Source of the DNA: CAYIHX01 sp964363305
GTDB taxonomy: Bacteria > Bdellovibrionota > UBA1018
Reading direction: 5' to 3'
Assembly: GCA_964363305.1 (NCBI GenBank)
Contig: CAYIHX010000022.1
Span: 1 to 58,884, forward strand
DNA: 58,884 nucleotides
Shown here: one piece after another, positions 25,062 through 33,230 of the stretch
How the letters are laid out: every line of letters starts with the position of its first letter
Numbering within the stretch: position 1 is the first letter of the stretch
Notes under the pieces: generated by a model
The model's database searches: none
Seen by the model: only the letters and a program-made list of their open reading frames with translations
What the model was told of the DNA's origin: nothing
Made by a program: the position numbers and the translations under genes

Positions 25062-26765
25062 TTATTCATGGGTCGAGCAGACGGCGTCCGAGGGCAGGCT
25101 CCGAACGGATGACGTTCCGGCGCCTCCGACCAACGCGGTGGCCCCGCTTCCGGCGGCAGCCCCGCCCGAATTCACGACTCCGCCCGCGCCTGGCGCGGTG
25201 GCTGAACAGGAAAGCACGTCAATCAAGCCTCCTCCTCCGCCGCCGGTGGAATAGCCACTGGCACCGCCGCCGCCGCCTACGGCCTCGAATCCCACCGATG
25301 CCCAGCTCACGGGGCTGAGTTCTTCACCCAGGCGAAACCTCAAGTAACCGCTGCCGCCGCCGCCCCCTGAATAGACCGTCGCCCCGCCGCTTCCCACTCC
25401 GCCGGTGACCCGAAAAATCGCGGAGGTGGGCACGGTGAGCTGCCCGATCCACACCAGCAGCGCTCCTCCGCCCGCTCCGCCCACATATCCGGTCGCGCCG
25501 TTTCCGCCGCTGCCTCCGAGCGTGAAACACTTCTCTCGATCACAGACGGCGGAAGCGATGCGACCCCCCTCTGAAAAATAAAGTCCGTTGGTGACCCCGC
25601 CTCCGGCCGCGCCGACGGGAGTGGTGTACGACGTCGCGCCCGCGCCACCGGCACCGGCCACCGAGCTGGTTCCCGCCGCGCCACCGCCGCCGCCTTCGTT
25701 CGCGGAAGTCGATGCCGCGCTCGCCACTCCATGAAAAGAAGCACCTGGAGTCAGAGCTCCCGAAGCCACAAAGCCCGCGCCCTCGACCGAGAGCATGCCG
25801 GCGGAACCGGAGTTCAGAAGACCAGACACTCGCAGCGGAAAAATACCGCCGTAGCCGTTGGAAAAGCTAAACGCGTGCGGCAGGCCGAGCGAAAAAGCAT
25901 TTCCCGCCCCCAGCGAAAGACTCGCCAAGTTCGCAACCCGCACGAGCTGAACCTTGCAGAAAACCGACCCGACGCCGGAGTCCGCGGTGCTCAGGGCTGC
26001 CGCCACCACGTCGTACGGAACCGAGGAGAGGGGTTCATCCAGGTAAACGCTCGTTCCGACCACTCCCCTCACATACGAAGTGCCCCAATCTCCAAGCTTT
26101 AAATCCGCGGCGCCACAGGCGGAGACGGAAGAAGCCGCCGTGACATGCCAAAGCACTTCATCTCCGGGGCCCCAGTTCAACGTCATCCCGCTGGCCACCG
26201 AAATTTTATGAGGATTGACCGAATCAATGGCGACAACCTTGGCAAACTGAGTGAGCGTTCTTCCATGCGAGACCGCGGTCACGGCAGTGGGATCGAGCGT
26301 ACCCGAAGGGGCCTGATCACCATCTGCCCCGGTCCCCCATGAGGAGCCACTCACTTCGATCGAGCTTTCCCCCGAGAATGCGCCACTCGGATTGCGAAGG
26401 CGAAGAACGTGCGCGCCCGGATAGCTCAGGGTCGGTACGCTGCATTCATATACCCAGGGCGCCGCCACCGGAGGATCCCCAATCATCGCGCCGTCGGCAG
26501 GCGGCCTGACCGTGCCGATCGAGCAGATATCGTTATCGAGTTGAGCCGTCCCGCCGGCGTCGAGTCCATAAGCCCGGATGCTGAGCGTGATCCCGCCCTT
26601 TTGCGGAAGAGCGCTGAGGTTCGTGTCGACCACACAAAAACTTCCAGGGAGACAGTGGCAGTTCGAGGTGTAGCAATCACCGGTCTTCACGCCGGGACCG
26701 CAGGCCGCGACGGACAGCAGGAGCGCGAGGCTCGTCAGCGAAAGTGCCGCCGCTCGTCCGTTCAT
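25062..26765 (-). CDS. Glycine-rich lipoprotein
   Basis: ATG 26765 overlaps the stop of the upstream ferritin-like gene (ATGA). The 567-residue product has a lipoprotein signal with lipobox SVAAC (near residue 22), a Cys-rich stretch (CYTSNCHCLPGSFC), an IPT-like region, and a C-terminal third with long Gly-rich runs such as GGSGGNGATGYVGGAGGGA. The Gly-rich repeats resemble a glycine-rich left-handed helix or loops seen in secreted structural proteins. It likely sits on the cell surface. It is the last gene of a five-gene operon. Function unknown. Confidence 0.75.
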   Translation of the reverse strand: MNGRAAALSLTSLALLLSVAACGPGVKTGDCYTSNCHCLPGSFCVVDTNLSALPQKGGITLSIRAYGLDAGGTAQLDNDICSIGTVRPPADGAMIGDPPVAAPWVYECSVPTLSYPGAHVLRLRNPSGAFSGESSIEVSGSSWGTGADGDQAPSGTLDPTAVTAVSHGRTLTQFAKVVAIDSVNPHKISVASGMTLNWGPGDEVLWHVTAASSVSACGAADLKLGDWGTSYVRGVVGTSVYLDEPLSSVPYDVVAAALSTADSGVGSVFCKVQLVRVANLASLSLGAGNAFSLGLPHAFSFSNGYGGIFPLRVSGLLNSGSAGMLSVEGAGFVASGALTPGASFHGVASAASTSANEGGGGGAAGTSSVAGAGGAGATSYTTPVGAAGGGVTNGLYFSEGGRIASAVCDREKCFTLGGSGGNGATGYVGGAGGGALLVWIGQLTVPTSAIFRVTGGVGSGGATVYSGGGGGSGYLRFRLGEELSPVSWASVGFEAVGGGGGASGYSTGGGGGGLIDVLSCSATAPGAGGVVNSGGAAAGSGATALVGGAGTSSVRSLPSDAVCSTHE

Positions 26766-27625
26766 TCCGCGCCCTCGGCCGTCACCCAAGGATCATCCAA
26801 ATAAGTATCCGTCAGAAGACGAGTCTTCCTCCCCAGTCGACACCAGACCTTCCAGTAAGGAATCGAGGCGATCCACACCACGCGCTCGAGAAGCGGCACC
26901 TCCGAGAGCGGGCGATCGCTCAGGCCCAGCCGCTGCACACGATCGCCGAAGCGAGCGAGGACATGATCATAGAACTGCGGGAACCGCGCGAGCACCGGAT
27001 GCGGCGAAGACGTTCGGCCACTCGCCTTGATCCTCGAAACCAAAAAACGCTTGAGCCAGCCCAGAGCCATCCACTGCAAAACGGCTTGCGCGAGGAGAAA
27101 TCGCCGGTGTCCGGGATTTTCGCTCAACCAACGACGAGTCTCACGTTCCCCAAAAGCGACGTGCCGCTCTTCCTCCCCGATCGAGCTGACGAGAATTCTC
27201 CGAATCTCCGGATGCTCGATCGTGTCGACCATGGCGTAGAACGCCGAAAGCACCAGCCCCTCGCCCAACGCCATCTCCAGCGCCACGTGCTCGCCCCAGC
27301 TCCCGCCCATCATGCCCGTCGTCAGAAAACGAATCGCGGCATGCGCGCGTCCAGGTTTTTCTCCGAGATGGGAAAGGATCCGCAGAATTTTGCGCACATG
27401 AGAGAGCTCCTCGCCGGCCTGCTTCGCGAGAAACGAGGCGGCGTTGAGATGAGGTGCGCGGTAGAGCCAGTAGCCGCATTGAATTCCCGTCACTTCCCCG
27501 TAAAGGAACTGATCAAAAACCCAGGCGAGAAATTTTCGATCCCACTCCTGGGTGAGGTCAAAACACGCCCCCTGAAAATCGAACCGGAGTTCTTCCGGCG
27601 GCAGAGTCATGCTGGCGGCATCCAT
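26762..27625 (-). CDS. Ferritin-like diiron protein
   Basis: With ATG 27625 (AAGGGG nine bases upstream) the product has 287 residues. Carboxylate ligands for a two-iron site are visible: GEVTGIQ, GEELSHVRKIL (E-x-x-H), EHVALEMALGEG and SIGEEERHVAFGE (second E-x-x-H). This four-helix arrangement fits the ferritin-like superfamily, closest by eye to diiron oxygenases or MiaE-type hydroxylases rather than storage ferritins. The C-terminal ~90 residues are extra. It is coupled to the Gly-rich lipoprotein gene and follows the GT-C-like gene by 13 bases. Substrate unknown. Confidence 0.72.
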   Translation of the reverse strand: MDAASMTLPPEELRFDFQGACFDLTQEWDRKFLAWVFDQFLYGEVTGIQCGYWLYRAPHLNAASFLAKQAGEELSHVRKILRILSHLGEKPGRAHAAIRFLTTGMMGGSWGEHVALEMALGEGLVLSAFYAMVDTIEHPEIRRILVSSIGEEERHVAFGERETRRWLSENPGHRRFLLAQAVLQWMALGWLKRFLVSRIKASGRTSSPHPVLARFPQFYDHVLARFGDRVQRLGLSDRPLSEVPLLERVVWIASIPYWKVWCRLGRKTRLLTDTYLDDPWVTAEGAE

Positions 27626-27638
27626 CGAGGTCACCCCC

Positions 27639-29618
27639 TTAGTCTACCCCAAGCGCGCGCGCATTCTTACCGTCAGGAAACTGACGATAGACTTCCTGGA
27701 GGTTCATCCGCGCCGAAGAATTGCCCGGCTCGCGCTCCAGCACCGTTTCGAGCAGCTCGGCCGCCCGCCCGAACTCGCCGACGCCCATGCGCGCCAGGGC
27801 GGCGTTATAAATCACCGCGTTGTTCTGAAAAAACGGCCCTTCCAGCTCCCCGAACACCTCGCGCGCGCGCCGCGGGTCGCGCAACACGAAGCTCTCGAGC
27901 CCGATGACGAACTTCGTCGCCGAATTTCCAGGATGCTCCTTCAACAGACGTTCGTGCAGCTCGCGCGCCTGGCCCACCTGCCCCTTCGCACGGAGCGTTT
28001 CGCCCTCCTCATACAGGCGCAACGGGCCTACCCACTTCATCACCGCCACGCCGAAGCCGGCCGGGCAGGGACGAAGAAGATCAAAGAGCACGCCAGACCG
28101 GCAACCATTCGGAAACGCGATGAGATCAAGTTCCGGCCAAAGCGATGCGCTCCACGATGCCGTGACCGTCTCCCCTGGGCGATAACGCTTGGCGAATTCC
28201 CCCACGGATTCCAGCGTGACTCGCTCCTGGAAAAGCTTCGGGGCGTCCGGGCGGTAATCATAAGGACGAAAATCCGGCATGAAAGCGAGGCGATGATCCC
28301 GGTACTCGCGGGCGATCCGCTCATAAGCCTGGTCAATCGCCACCATCACCTGTCCGAGGTCGCGGCGATACCGCGCCGAACGGATCGTATTCATCCCGAC
28401 CTGCAACGCGAGGCAAGTCAGTAACCCCACGCCAAGCCAGCGCCGCCACGCGTGCGTCCGCACCTGCTCCGCGAGCGCCATCCAAAGCCCACCGAGCAGC
28501 AGCAAGGAGGGGACGACGGTGAGAATTCCGTAGCGAATCCGAAAGGTGAAATTGATATCACTGAGTACGCTCGTCGCCGCGAGGACGACGCACCACCAGA
28601 GACCGAAGAAAACCCAGGCTCGCCCGGTCGCGGATTTTCGCCAGCTCGCGAGCGGCGCATCGTCGCCCTGCACCCGGTAGACGCCAAATGCCAACGCGGG
28701 TACGAGCGCGAAAGGTCCGAGCACCCCGGCGATCGAAAGCGGTGCCGCCTGCCAAAATGATTTCCAATCAAAGGCATCTGGACTCCAAAGATACGAAAGC
28801 ACCCGTGATAGACGAGCTTCTTGAAACATCCAGCCAATCGAACTGCCGCCGGACCCCGGAACAAAGGGCGGCAGCTTAGAAAAAATTCCCGGCCCCCAGG
28901 GCACGGCCAGAAGCCCCATCAACGTGAGCGGAAACGCGAAAAACGCCCACTGCCGGGCTCGGGTCAGCAGGAGATAAAGCCCCACCGTCGGGCCGATCAA
29001 CTTCACGTCCGCCTTGGTTTTATATCCGAGGTACACGCAGAAACTGATGGCCAACCATTTTCGGAGCCAAGCGCGATGCGCCGGCAGACGAAAATTCGGA
29101 AGCCCCTGCCAGTCCGGTGGGGTCGCCTCGATCGAGCGAAAAATCCATTCCAGCAGGAGGAGGTTGGTCAGAGCCGCAAGCGGCGCGAGATCCTGATGCA
29201 GAATGAGCGCCGCGACCGGACCGGGTGCCGTGTAGTACAGCGCCCCGATACCCACGCCCACCCACGCAACGAGCGCCGAGCGCGCCGCCCAGGACTTTTT
29301 CTTGCCACCGCTCAGCAATTCAGCGAGGCGGACGATTCTCCATCCGACTACCGCATAGATGGCCGACTTGATGACGAAGTACGACCACGACTCGTAGCCG
29401 CTGATGAAATACCCAAGCTTGTAGAGCACGGATTGAGCCGGTCGCTCATTGAAACCCCAGTGCTCGGGCTGAGTCGACACGGGCCAGAGCCATTCCCAGA
29501 AATAGTGCAGAATCGAATGGTCTTTGATCTTCCAGAACCAGCTGGTGAAGTCGTCATCCCAGAGCGGAATCCCCTGCGTGAGAAACAACGCAAACAGGAA
29601 CCCAAAAATCAAAATCAT
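27639..29618 (-). CDS. GT-C-like polytopic membrane protein with TPR tail
   Basis: The 659-residue protein has 10-12 hydrophobic helices in its first ~420 residues. After the first helix comes WDDDFTSWFWK, the acidic loop typical of GT-C glycosyltransferases that use polyprenyl-phosphate sugars. The last ~130 residues form TPR-like repeats (AKGQVGQARELHERLLKEHP and GVGEFGRAAELLETVLEREP). It may glycosylate a periplasmic or lipid acceptor. Its ATG overlaps the DUF4442 stop (ATGA). The GT-C call is an inference from topology and the acidic loop. Confidence 0.68.
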   Translation of the reverse strand: MILIFGFLFALFLTQGIPLWDDDFTSWFWKIKDHSILHYFWEWLWPVSTQPEHWGFNERPAQSVLYKLGYFISGYESWSYFVIKSAIYAVVGWRIVRLAELLSGGKKKSWAARSALVAWVGVGIGALYYTAPGPVAALILHQDLAPLAALTNLLLLEWIFRSIEATPPDWQGLPNFRLPAHRAWLRKWLAISFCVYLGYKTKADVKLIGPTVGLYLLLTRARQWAFFAFPLTLMGLLAVPWGPGIFSKLPPFVPGSGGSSIGWMFQEARLSRVLSYLWSPDAFDWKSFWQAAPLSIAGVLGPFALVPALAFGVYRVQGDDAPLASWRKSATGRAWVFFGLWWCVVLAATSVLSDINFTFRIRYGILTVVPSLLLLGGLWMALAEQVRTHAWRRWLGVGLLTCLALQVGMNTIRSARYRRDLGQVMVAIDQAYERIAREYRDHRLAFMPDFRPYDYRPDAPKLFQERVTLESVGEFAKRYRPGETVTASWSASLWPELDLIAFPNGCRSGVLFDLLRPCPAGFGVAVMKWVGPLRLYEEGETLRAKGQVGQARELHERLLKEHPGNSATKFVIGLESFVLRDPRRAREVFGELEGPFFQNNAVIYNAALARMGVGEFGRAAELLETVLEREPGNSSARMNLQEVYRQFPDGKNARALGVD

Positions 29619-30133
29619 GCCTTCGAAGCTCGCTTCTTCAAGGAAATCGTCAGGGTGAACTTCGCCACGGGCTCCGCACCGGTTTTAGAGGGGACCGTCG
29701 CCGTCACGACCACCTTCGTCGAAACCCGCTCACCGGTTTGGAGCGCCTGCTCAACCAGCGCGCGGCAGGCGATGCCGTCCTCGCAGGTAAAGTAGACATC
29801 GCCGTCCGGGCGTTTCAGAAAATCCGCATGAAAATCCTGGAACACGAGGTTCACGAGGTTGCCCTTCTGCTGAATTTCGCGCATGGTCAGCAGCCCACCG
29901 GCCACATCCGCCCCCACGGCAAGCACGCCGAAGTACATCGAACCGAGATGGTTTTTCGTTCGGCGATTCAACGGGATCTTGATCACGCATTTTTTTTCAT
30001 CCAACGTGATCACGCTCGGCCGGCAATAAAAAATGACCGGGATTTTCAACAGCCCGAAAATGCGGATGAAAGCCGTGTCTCGGATCGAGGCCGGCAGGAT
30101 AGCATGTATTTTTTCAGCAAGGCTCGTCGCCAT
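29615..30133 (-). CDS. DUF4442 (hotdog-fold, thioesterase-like) protein
   Basis: I choose ATG 30133, preceded by GGAGGAG, giving 172 residues. The sequence VIKIPLNRRTKNHLGSMYFG followed by VLAVGADVAGGLLTM is characteristic of DUF4442, a hotdog-fold family related to acyl-CoA thioesterases; the Asp and Gly of GADVAGG lie on the central helix. It may act on an acyl-thioester. A longer open frame overlaps the methyltransferase gene and has no ribosome site. It lies 19 bases after the methyltransferase stop and overlaps the next gene. Confidence 0.82.
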   Translation of the reverse strand: MATSLAEKIHAILPASIRDTAFIRIFGLLKIPVIFYCRPSVITLDEKKCVIKIPLNRRTKNHLGSMYFGVLAVGADVAGGLLTMREIQQKGNLVNLVFQDFHADFLKRPDGDVYFTCEDGIACRALVEQALQTGERVSTKVVVTATVPSKTGAEPVAKFTLTISLKKRASKA

Positions 30134-30152
30134 GAGAAGACTCCTCCGCGCC

Positions 30153-31028
30153 TCAGGCGCTGGGTGGAAAACCAAAACTGAGCTTGAGCGCTCGGTATTC
30201 CAAAGAAGTTTGCCCTGAAGCTTCGCGAATGACCAGAGGCGGCTCTTCGAAACCACCGGTCTCAACGAATTTCGAAGGGAGATCTGAAACACGCTGAAGA
30301 TAGAGCAGATCCAGGAGAGGCGGTTCGCCCTCGCGGAAGATCACCGGGCGCAGCCGTACCAAGGCGCCTCCCGCTTCCGTCCAGGCTTGGCGGGCGCGCG
30401 CCCGCTGAAGGGTCGGAAACACCAGCGCGAGCCCCGCGCCCGGAGCCAGATGCCGAAGGCCCGCCAGGCAGTAATCGCGCACGTCGCCGCGCATCTCGAA
30501 ACGGCAATCGATTTTCTGGGGATGGTCCCCGGGGACTCCCGAGCCGGGCGGAAAATAAGGTGGACTGCCGAGGACGAGATCGAAGAGCGACGCGCCCGGG
30601 CTCGAGCCCTGGCGCGCATCGAAACCGCGCAGATCGCCCTGGCGAATCTCGTAACGCCCCTCTAAGCCGTTGCGGCTCGCGCTCGCGCGCGCGAGCCGTA
30701 CACTTTTCTCCTGCGCCTCGATCGTCTCGAAGCGCGCGAAAGGCAAGCGCCACGCCGCCGTCATCCCCACCGAGCCGATGCCGCTTCCCAAATCCAGCAC
30801 GCGCTCGACCCTCGGCGCGCACTGCGTGCCATACCAGGCCGTGAGCACGTCGTCGGTCGAGAAGCGATGACCGTTCTTCAATTGGAAGATGCGAAAATCA
30901 CCGGCGAGCGCGTCGCAGGTCACGGGCTCGCCCAGCTCACCCTCGAGCGCGAGCCGAAGCTCTTCATCTCGCGAATCATCGAGCAGCGGCCCGGGCTTCG
31001 TGTAGTCCTTGAATGTGCGGTTTCCCAT
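30153..31028 (-). CDS. TrmN6-like N6-adenine methyltransferase
   Basis: The 291-residue product has a class I SAM fold: FSTDDVLTAWYG, the SAM-binding motif VLDLGSGIGSVGM, acidic loop FETIEAQEKS, DLRGFDARQG, and the catalytic motif LVLGSPPYFPP, with Ser in place of the Asn of the usual NPPY. This layout matches TrmN6/YfiC, which methylates A37 of tRNA-Val, but the S for N change and the C-terminal extension make the substrate uncertain. It heads a five-gene minus-strand operon and is divergent from the VapB-like gene. Confidence 0.8.
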   Translation of the reverse strand: MGNRTFKDYTKPGPLLDDSRDEELRLALEGELGEPVTCDALAGDFRIFQLKNGHRFSTDDVLTAWYGTQCAPRVERVLDLGSGIGSVGMTAAWRLPFARFETIEAQEKSVRLARASASRNGLEGRYEIRQGDLRGFDARQGSSPGASLFDLVLGSPPYFPPGSGVPGDHPQKIDCRFEMRGDVRDYCLAGLRHLAPGAGLALVFPTLQRARARQAWTEAGGALVRLRPVIFREGEPPLLDLLYLQRVSDLPSKFVETGGFEEPPLVIREASGQTSLEYRALKLSFGFPPSA

Positions 31029-31054
31029 GTTTCGTTATTTATCAGAAAATTTGC

Positions 31055-31079
31055 AGGATACGATGACATCTCGTATCCT
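31055..31079. promoter_or_regulatory. Operator palindrome before VapB-like gene
   Basis: AGGATACGA (31055-31063) and TCGTATCCT (31071-31079) form a perfect 9-bp inverted repeat with a 7-base spacer. It overlaps a possible -10 box, TACGAT (31059-31064), and ends eight bases before the ATG at 31087. This is the placement expected for antitoxin autorepression. Confidence 0.55.
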
Positions 31080-31086
31080 TTCTCTC

Positions 31087-31236
31087 ATGATCGAGAGGCT
31101 CCTGATCGTGCTCAAAGACTGGCTCGCCCATCATCAGATGAAACGCCTCACCGCTGAGGTGAGGCGCAAGCCCCTGAGGTTCAAGAAGGGTTTTTCAGCC
31201 GCTCAGGTTCGCGAACTCAATCGTAGACGCTCATGA
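31087..31236 (+). CDS. VapB-like antitoxin
   Basis: ATG 31087 gives 49 residues (MIERLLIVLKDWLAHHQMKR and then a basic tail, LRFKKGFSAAQVRELNRRRS). In-frame upstream starts at 31027 or 31063 would run through the operator palindrome and are less likely. The length, basic C-terminus and ATGA overlap with a PIN-type gene start identify it as an antitoxin. No clear ribosome site. The cognate toxin is truncated, so it may be a relic. Confidence 0.5.
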   Translation: MIERLLIVLKDWLAHHQMKRLTAEVRRKPLRFKKGFSAAQVRELNRRRS

Positions 31237-31313
31237 TCCTCCTCGATACCAGCCTCTGGACCCTCGATTCCAAAATCAATCGGGTTCTTCCCGACGAACT
31301 CAGGTTCGAGTAG
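31233..31313 (+). pseudogene. Truncated VapC (PIN) toxin
   Basis: The frame begins MILLDTSLWTLDSKINR, where LLDTSLW is the first PIN-domain strand with its metal-binding Asp, but it ends after 26 residues at TAG. The other PIN acidic residues are missing and no continuation is evident before the convergent higA-like gene. It is the broken partner of the VapB-like gene it overlaps. Confidence 0.6.
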
Positions 31314-31316
31314 CAT

Positions 31317-31787
31317 CTAAAGGAAGATCCCGGGCGATACCTTGAACCGCTCAGCTAACGCGCGAATTTGCCGAACATTCAATTCTCGTTCACCACGAAG
31401 AATCAGGCTGACCACTGACTGTCCCCCCAGCTCCTCGCCGAGGTCCGCCTGCTTCAGGTGATTCGCCTCCATCAACTGAGCTAGAATCTCGTTGGGCGCT
31501 GCACGTTCGGACGAAAATTTCTCCTGCTCAAATTTCGCGACCAGACCGCCCAGTACCGTCAGATACTGATTCACATCCTCAGCGAGAGCGGCAGGCTGGT
31601 CCCGATTCAAAAAATCAATCAAATGCCCGACGACCTTCAATGCATTTTGATGCTGTTGTCTCGTGCGGATTTCAACCAGAGGAAGTCTCTCACAAAGAGC
31701 CTGGTAAGCAGGCCCGGCACCACGCGACTCAACGCCAGCCATTACAAACTTGGTCATTTCCCGAATTCGCTTGAGTGGCGTTCCCAT
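31317..31787 (-). CDS. HigA-type antitoxin/XRE regulator (solitary)
   Basis: ATG 31787 follows AAGGAG by seven bases and gives 156 residues. The N-terminal half has the HigA pattern HQNALKVVGHLIDFLNRDQP and QYLTVLGGLVAKFEQE; the C-terminal half is an XRE helix-turn-helix (LAQLMEANHLKQADLGEELG, SVVSLILRGERELNVRQI). HigA binds its operator and neutralises HigB. No HigB gene is next to it, so it is an orphan. It follows the HEPN-type gene by 61 bases on the same strand. Confidence 0.83.
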   Translation of the reverse strand: MGTPLKRIREMTKFVMAGVESRGAGPAYQALCERLPLVEIRTRQQHQNALKVVGHLIDFLNRDQPAALAEDVNQYLTVLGGLVAKFEQEKFSSERAAPNEILAQLMEANHLKQADLGEELGGQSVVSLILRGERELNVRQIRALAERFKVSPGIFL

Positions 31788-31848
31788 GGATTTACTCCTT
31801 CCACTTTCCATCATCGTAGTCCTGATGATCCAGAAAAGCGCTGAATAA

Positions 31849-32286
31849 CTAAAAATACTTCTTCAGCCGCACGTAGTCTTCAAACGCAACCAACGCCTGG
31901 AACAAGAGGGGAGTCTTTTCATGAGCCTGGCTCACTACCTCATCTGATCTCTCGTTTCGAAGCTGCCGAATCTCACGAAAAACCTGCACATCAGGAATGA
32001 TCCCGCGCTTCTCCATCCGATTCAAGCAGTCCAGCACCGTGCCCTCCGCCACGAGCTCGTGCTCATCCAAGGTTCGGAAGAGCCGCTGAACCAGAAAATC
32101 GGCGAAGCGGGCGAAACGAGCTGTCAGCGCCTCCAGAGTCTCGCGCTCACCGATGTCGAGCTCGGCTTTCTTACTCCGCAGGAGCGGTCCCGCGCGATCA
32201 TACGATTCCTGAAGCACCGTCCGCGAGGCTCGGGCGAGCTTCAGATTCTCTTCCAAGAGAGTCAGCGTTGGGGATTTCTTCGCCAT
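31849..32286 (-). CDS. HEPN-type partner of MntA (HepT-like)
   Basis: The 145-residue helical protein overlaps the nucleotidyltransferase gene by 25 bases, the usual arrangement of MntA/HepT pairs. It has DFLVQRLFRTLDEHELV, EKRGIIPDVQVFREIRQLRN and a C-terminal FEDYVRLKKYF. HepT toxins normally carry R-x4-6-H in a RNxxxH motif. Here RQLRNERSDEVV has Asp or other residues where His is expected, so RNase activity is doubtful. It may be a nucleotidyltransferase substrate-binding relative instead. Confidence 0.65.
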   Translation of the reverse strand: MAKKSPTLTLLEENLKLARASRTVLQESYDRAGPLLRSKKAELDIGERETLEALTARFARFADFLVQRLFRTLDEHELVAEGTVLDCLNRMEKRGIIPDVQVFREIRQLRNERSDEVVSQAHEKTPLLFQALVAFEDYVRLKKYF

Positions 32287-32609
32287 AACTCCACTTTCTT
32301 CGATTCGATCCGCTCAAGGAAGGCTTTTTTTCGCAGCTCAGTCACTTGATCCAAAGGCCCGCTGATCAGAATATCGACCTTCTGTTCGCCAAGCTGGTCT
32401 TGAATCGCCCCCCGAACCTTACGCGCCCAAGCCAGATCAATGAGCGCCTCCTGATCACAGAGAATCCAAAGGTCAATGTCGCCGCCTTTGGCGTTCACGT
32501 CCGCGCGCGAGCCAAACAAAAAAATGCCTTCCAGCCGCTCAGCCGGAATCGCCGCACGAACTGAATCAACGACCGCAATCACCACCTCAGGCTTCAGTCG
32601 GTGAATCAT
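32262..32609 (-). CDS. MntA-like minimal nucleotidyltransferase
   Basis: The 115-residue protein has the polymerase-beta-type signature FLFGSRADVNAKGGDIDLWI (GS-R and D-x-D). MntA antitoxins AMPylate and silence their HepT partner. Its ATG overlaps the stop of the upstream VapC gene (ATGA) and its end overlaps the HEPN-type gene, so it belongs to a four-gene toxin-antitoxin operon. Confidence 0.85.
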   Translation of the reverse strand: MIHRLKPEVVIAVVDSVRAAIPAERLEGIFLFGSRADVNAKGGDIDLWILCDQEALIDLAWARKVRGAIQDQLGEQKVDILISGPLDQVTELRKKAFLERIESKKVELWRRNPQR

Positions 32610-32986
32610 GGCTTCCCCACTCCCAGCGAATGAGCAGCCCTGGCCAGCCGCTGATCAAAGGTCACCAACTGGCAACGCGCCTCCAGCGAGGAAAAGAGAA
32701 TCATTCGATCGACGAGCCCGACGCCCGGGTGAGGGTGAGCAAATCCCGCAATTTGTTTCCAAACCTCGGGCTGATTCCAATCCGGGTCCACGCGGCGGAG
32801 GTAAGGAAGAAGCCGCGCCAAAGACGTGCGGACTTTACCGCTCTGGATTTCTGCCAAAACCGGAAGCACGGTGACGACTTCGTCATCTCGAATCCATCCC
32901 TCCAAGGCATCCAAAACAGGATGGTTCCGCTGGCCGCGCGGGGAAAAATAGTCGACCCAAACGGAAGTATCGATCAATCGGTCCAT
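32606..32986 (-). CDS. VapC-type PIN-domain toxin
   Basis: The start ATG 32986 overlaps the antitoxin stop by one base (TGATG) and gives 126 residues. PIN acidic residues are visible: MDRLIDTSVWVDYF (Asp), VLPVLAEIQSGKV (Glu), VGLVDRMILFSSL (Asp) and QLVTFDQRLARAA (Asp). VapC enzymes are Mg-dependent RNases that often cut tRNA or rRNA. The antitoxin is directly upstream. It appears intact. Confidence 0.9.
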   Translation of the reverse strand: MDRLIDTSVWVDYFSPRGQRNHPVLDALEGWIRDDEVVTVLPVLAEIQSGKVRTSLARLLPYLRRVDPDWNQPEVWKQIAGFAHPHPGVGLVDRMILFSSLEARCQLVTFDQRLARAAHSLGVGKP

Positions 32987-33186
32987 CAACGACTCCGGGA
33001 TGTTTTTCGCGCCTGGGGCTTGACCTTCAACGCCCCCGAGCCACGCAATTCAGACAGCTCGCGAAGGTATTTCTTCCGAATCAGCTCTTGCAGCCCAAGC
33101 ACCACGGCCATCGTCTGAGAGGCCGCGCCGGAAGCAGCGACCGCTTCCTTCAATAATTCTTGTGGGATATTCATCGATGTTCTCAT
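32986..33186 (-). CDS. VapB-type antitoxin
   Basis: The 66-residue product begins MRTSMNIPQELLKEAVAASG, the ribbon-helix-helix pattern of the VapB2-like family, and ends with a basic tail (LKVKPQARKTSRSR). It overlaps vapC and heads the vapB-vapC-mntA-HEPN operon. An operator palindrome is located 13 bases upstream of its start. Confidence 0.85.
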   Translation of the reverse strand: MRTSMNIPQELLKEAVAASGAASQTMAVVLGLQELIRKKYLRELSELRGSGALKVKPQARKTSRSR

Positions 33187-33198
33187 ATTGACATCATA

Positions 33199-33230
33199 GA
33201 TATGCCTACGTCATCTTTGCAAGGCATATC
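33199..33230. promoter_or_regulatory. Operator palindrome before vapB
   Basis: GATATGCCT (33199-33207) and AGGCATATC (33222-33230) are perfect 9-bp arms with a 14-base spacer, immediately upstream of vapB and touching the stop of the next gene. The position suits VapBC autoregulation. Confidence 0.6.

Noticed and set aside
25100..25720. GC-rich repeated tracts that resemble a minisatellite or CRISPR
   Set aside because: They are codons of the glycine-rich lipoprotein; no equal-length repeats with unique spacers.
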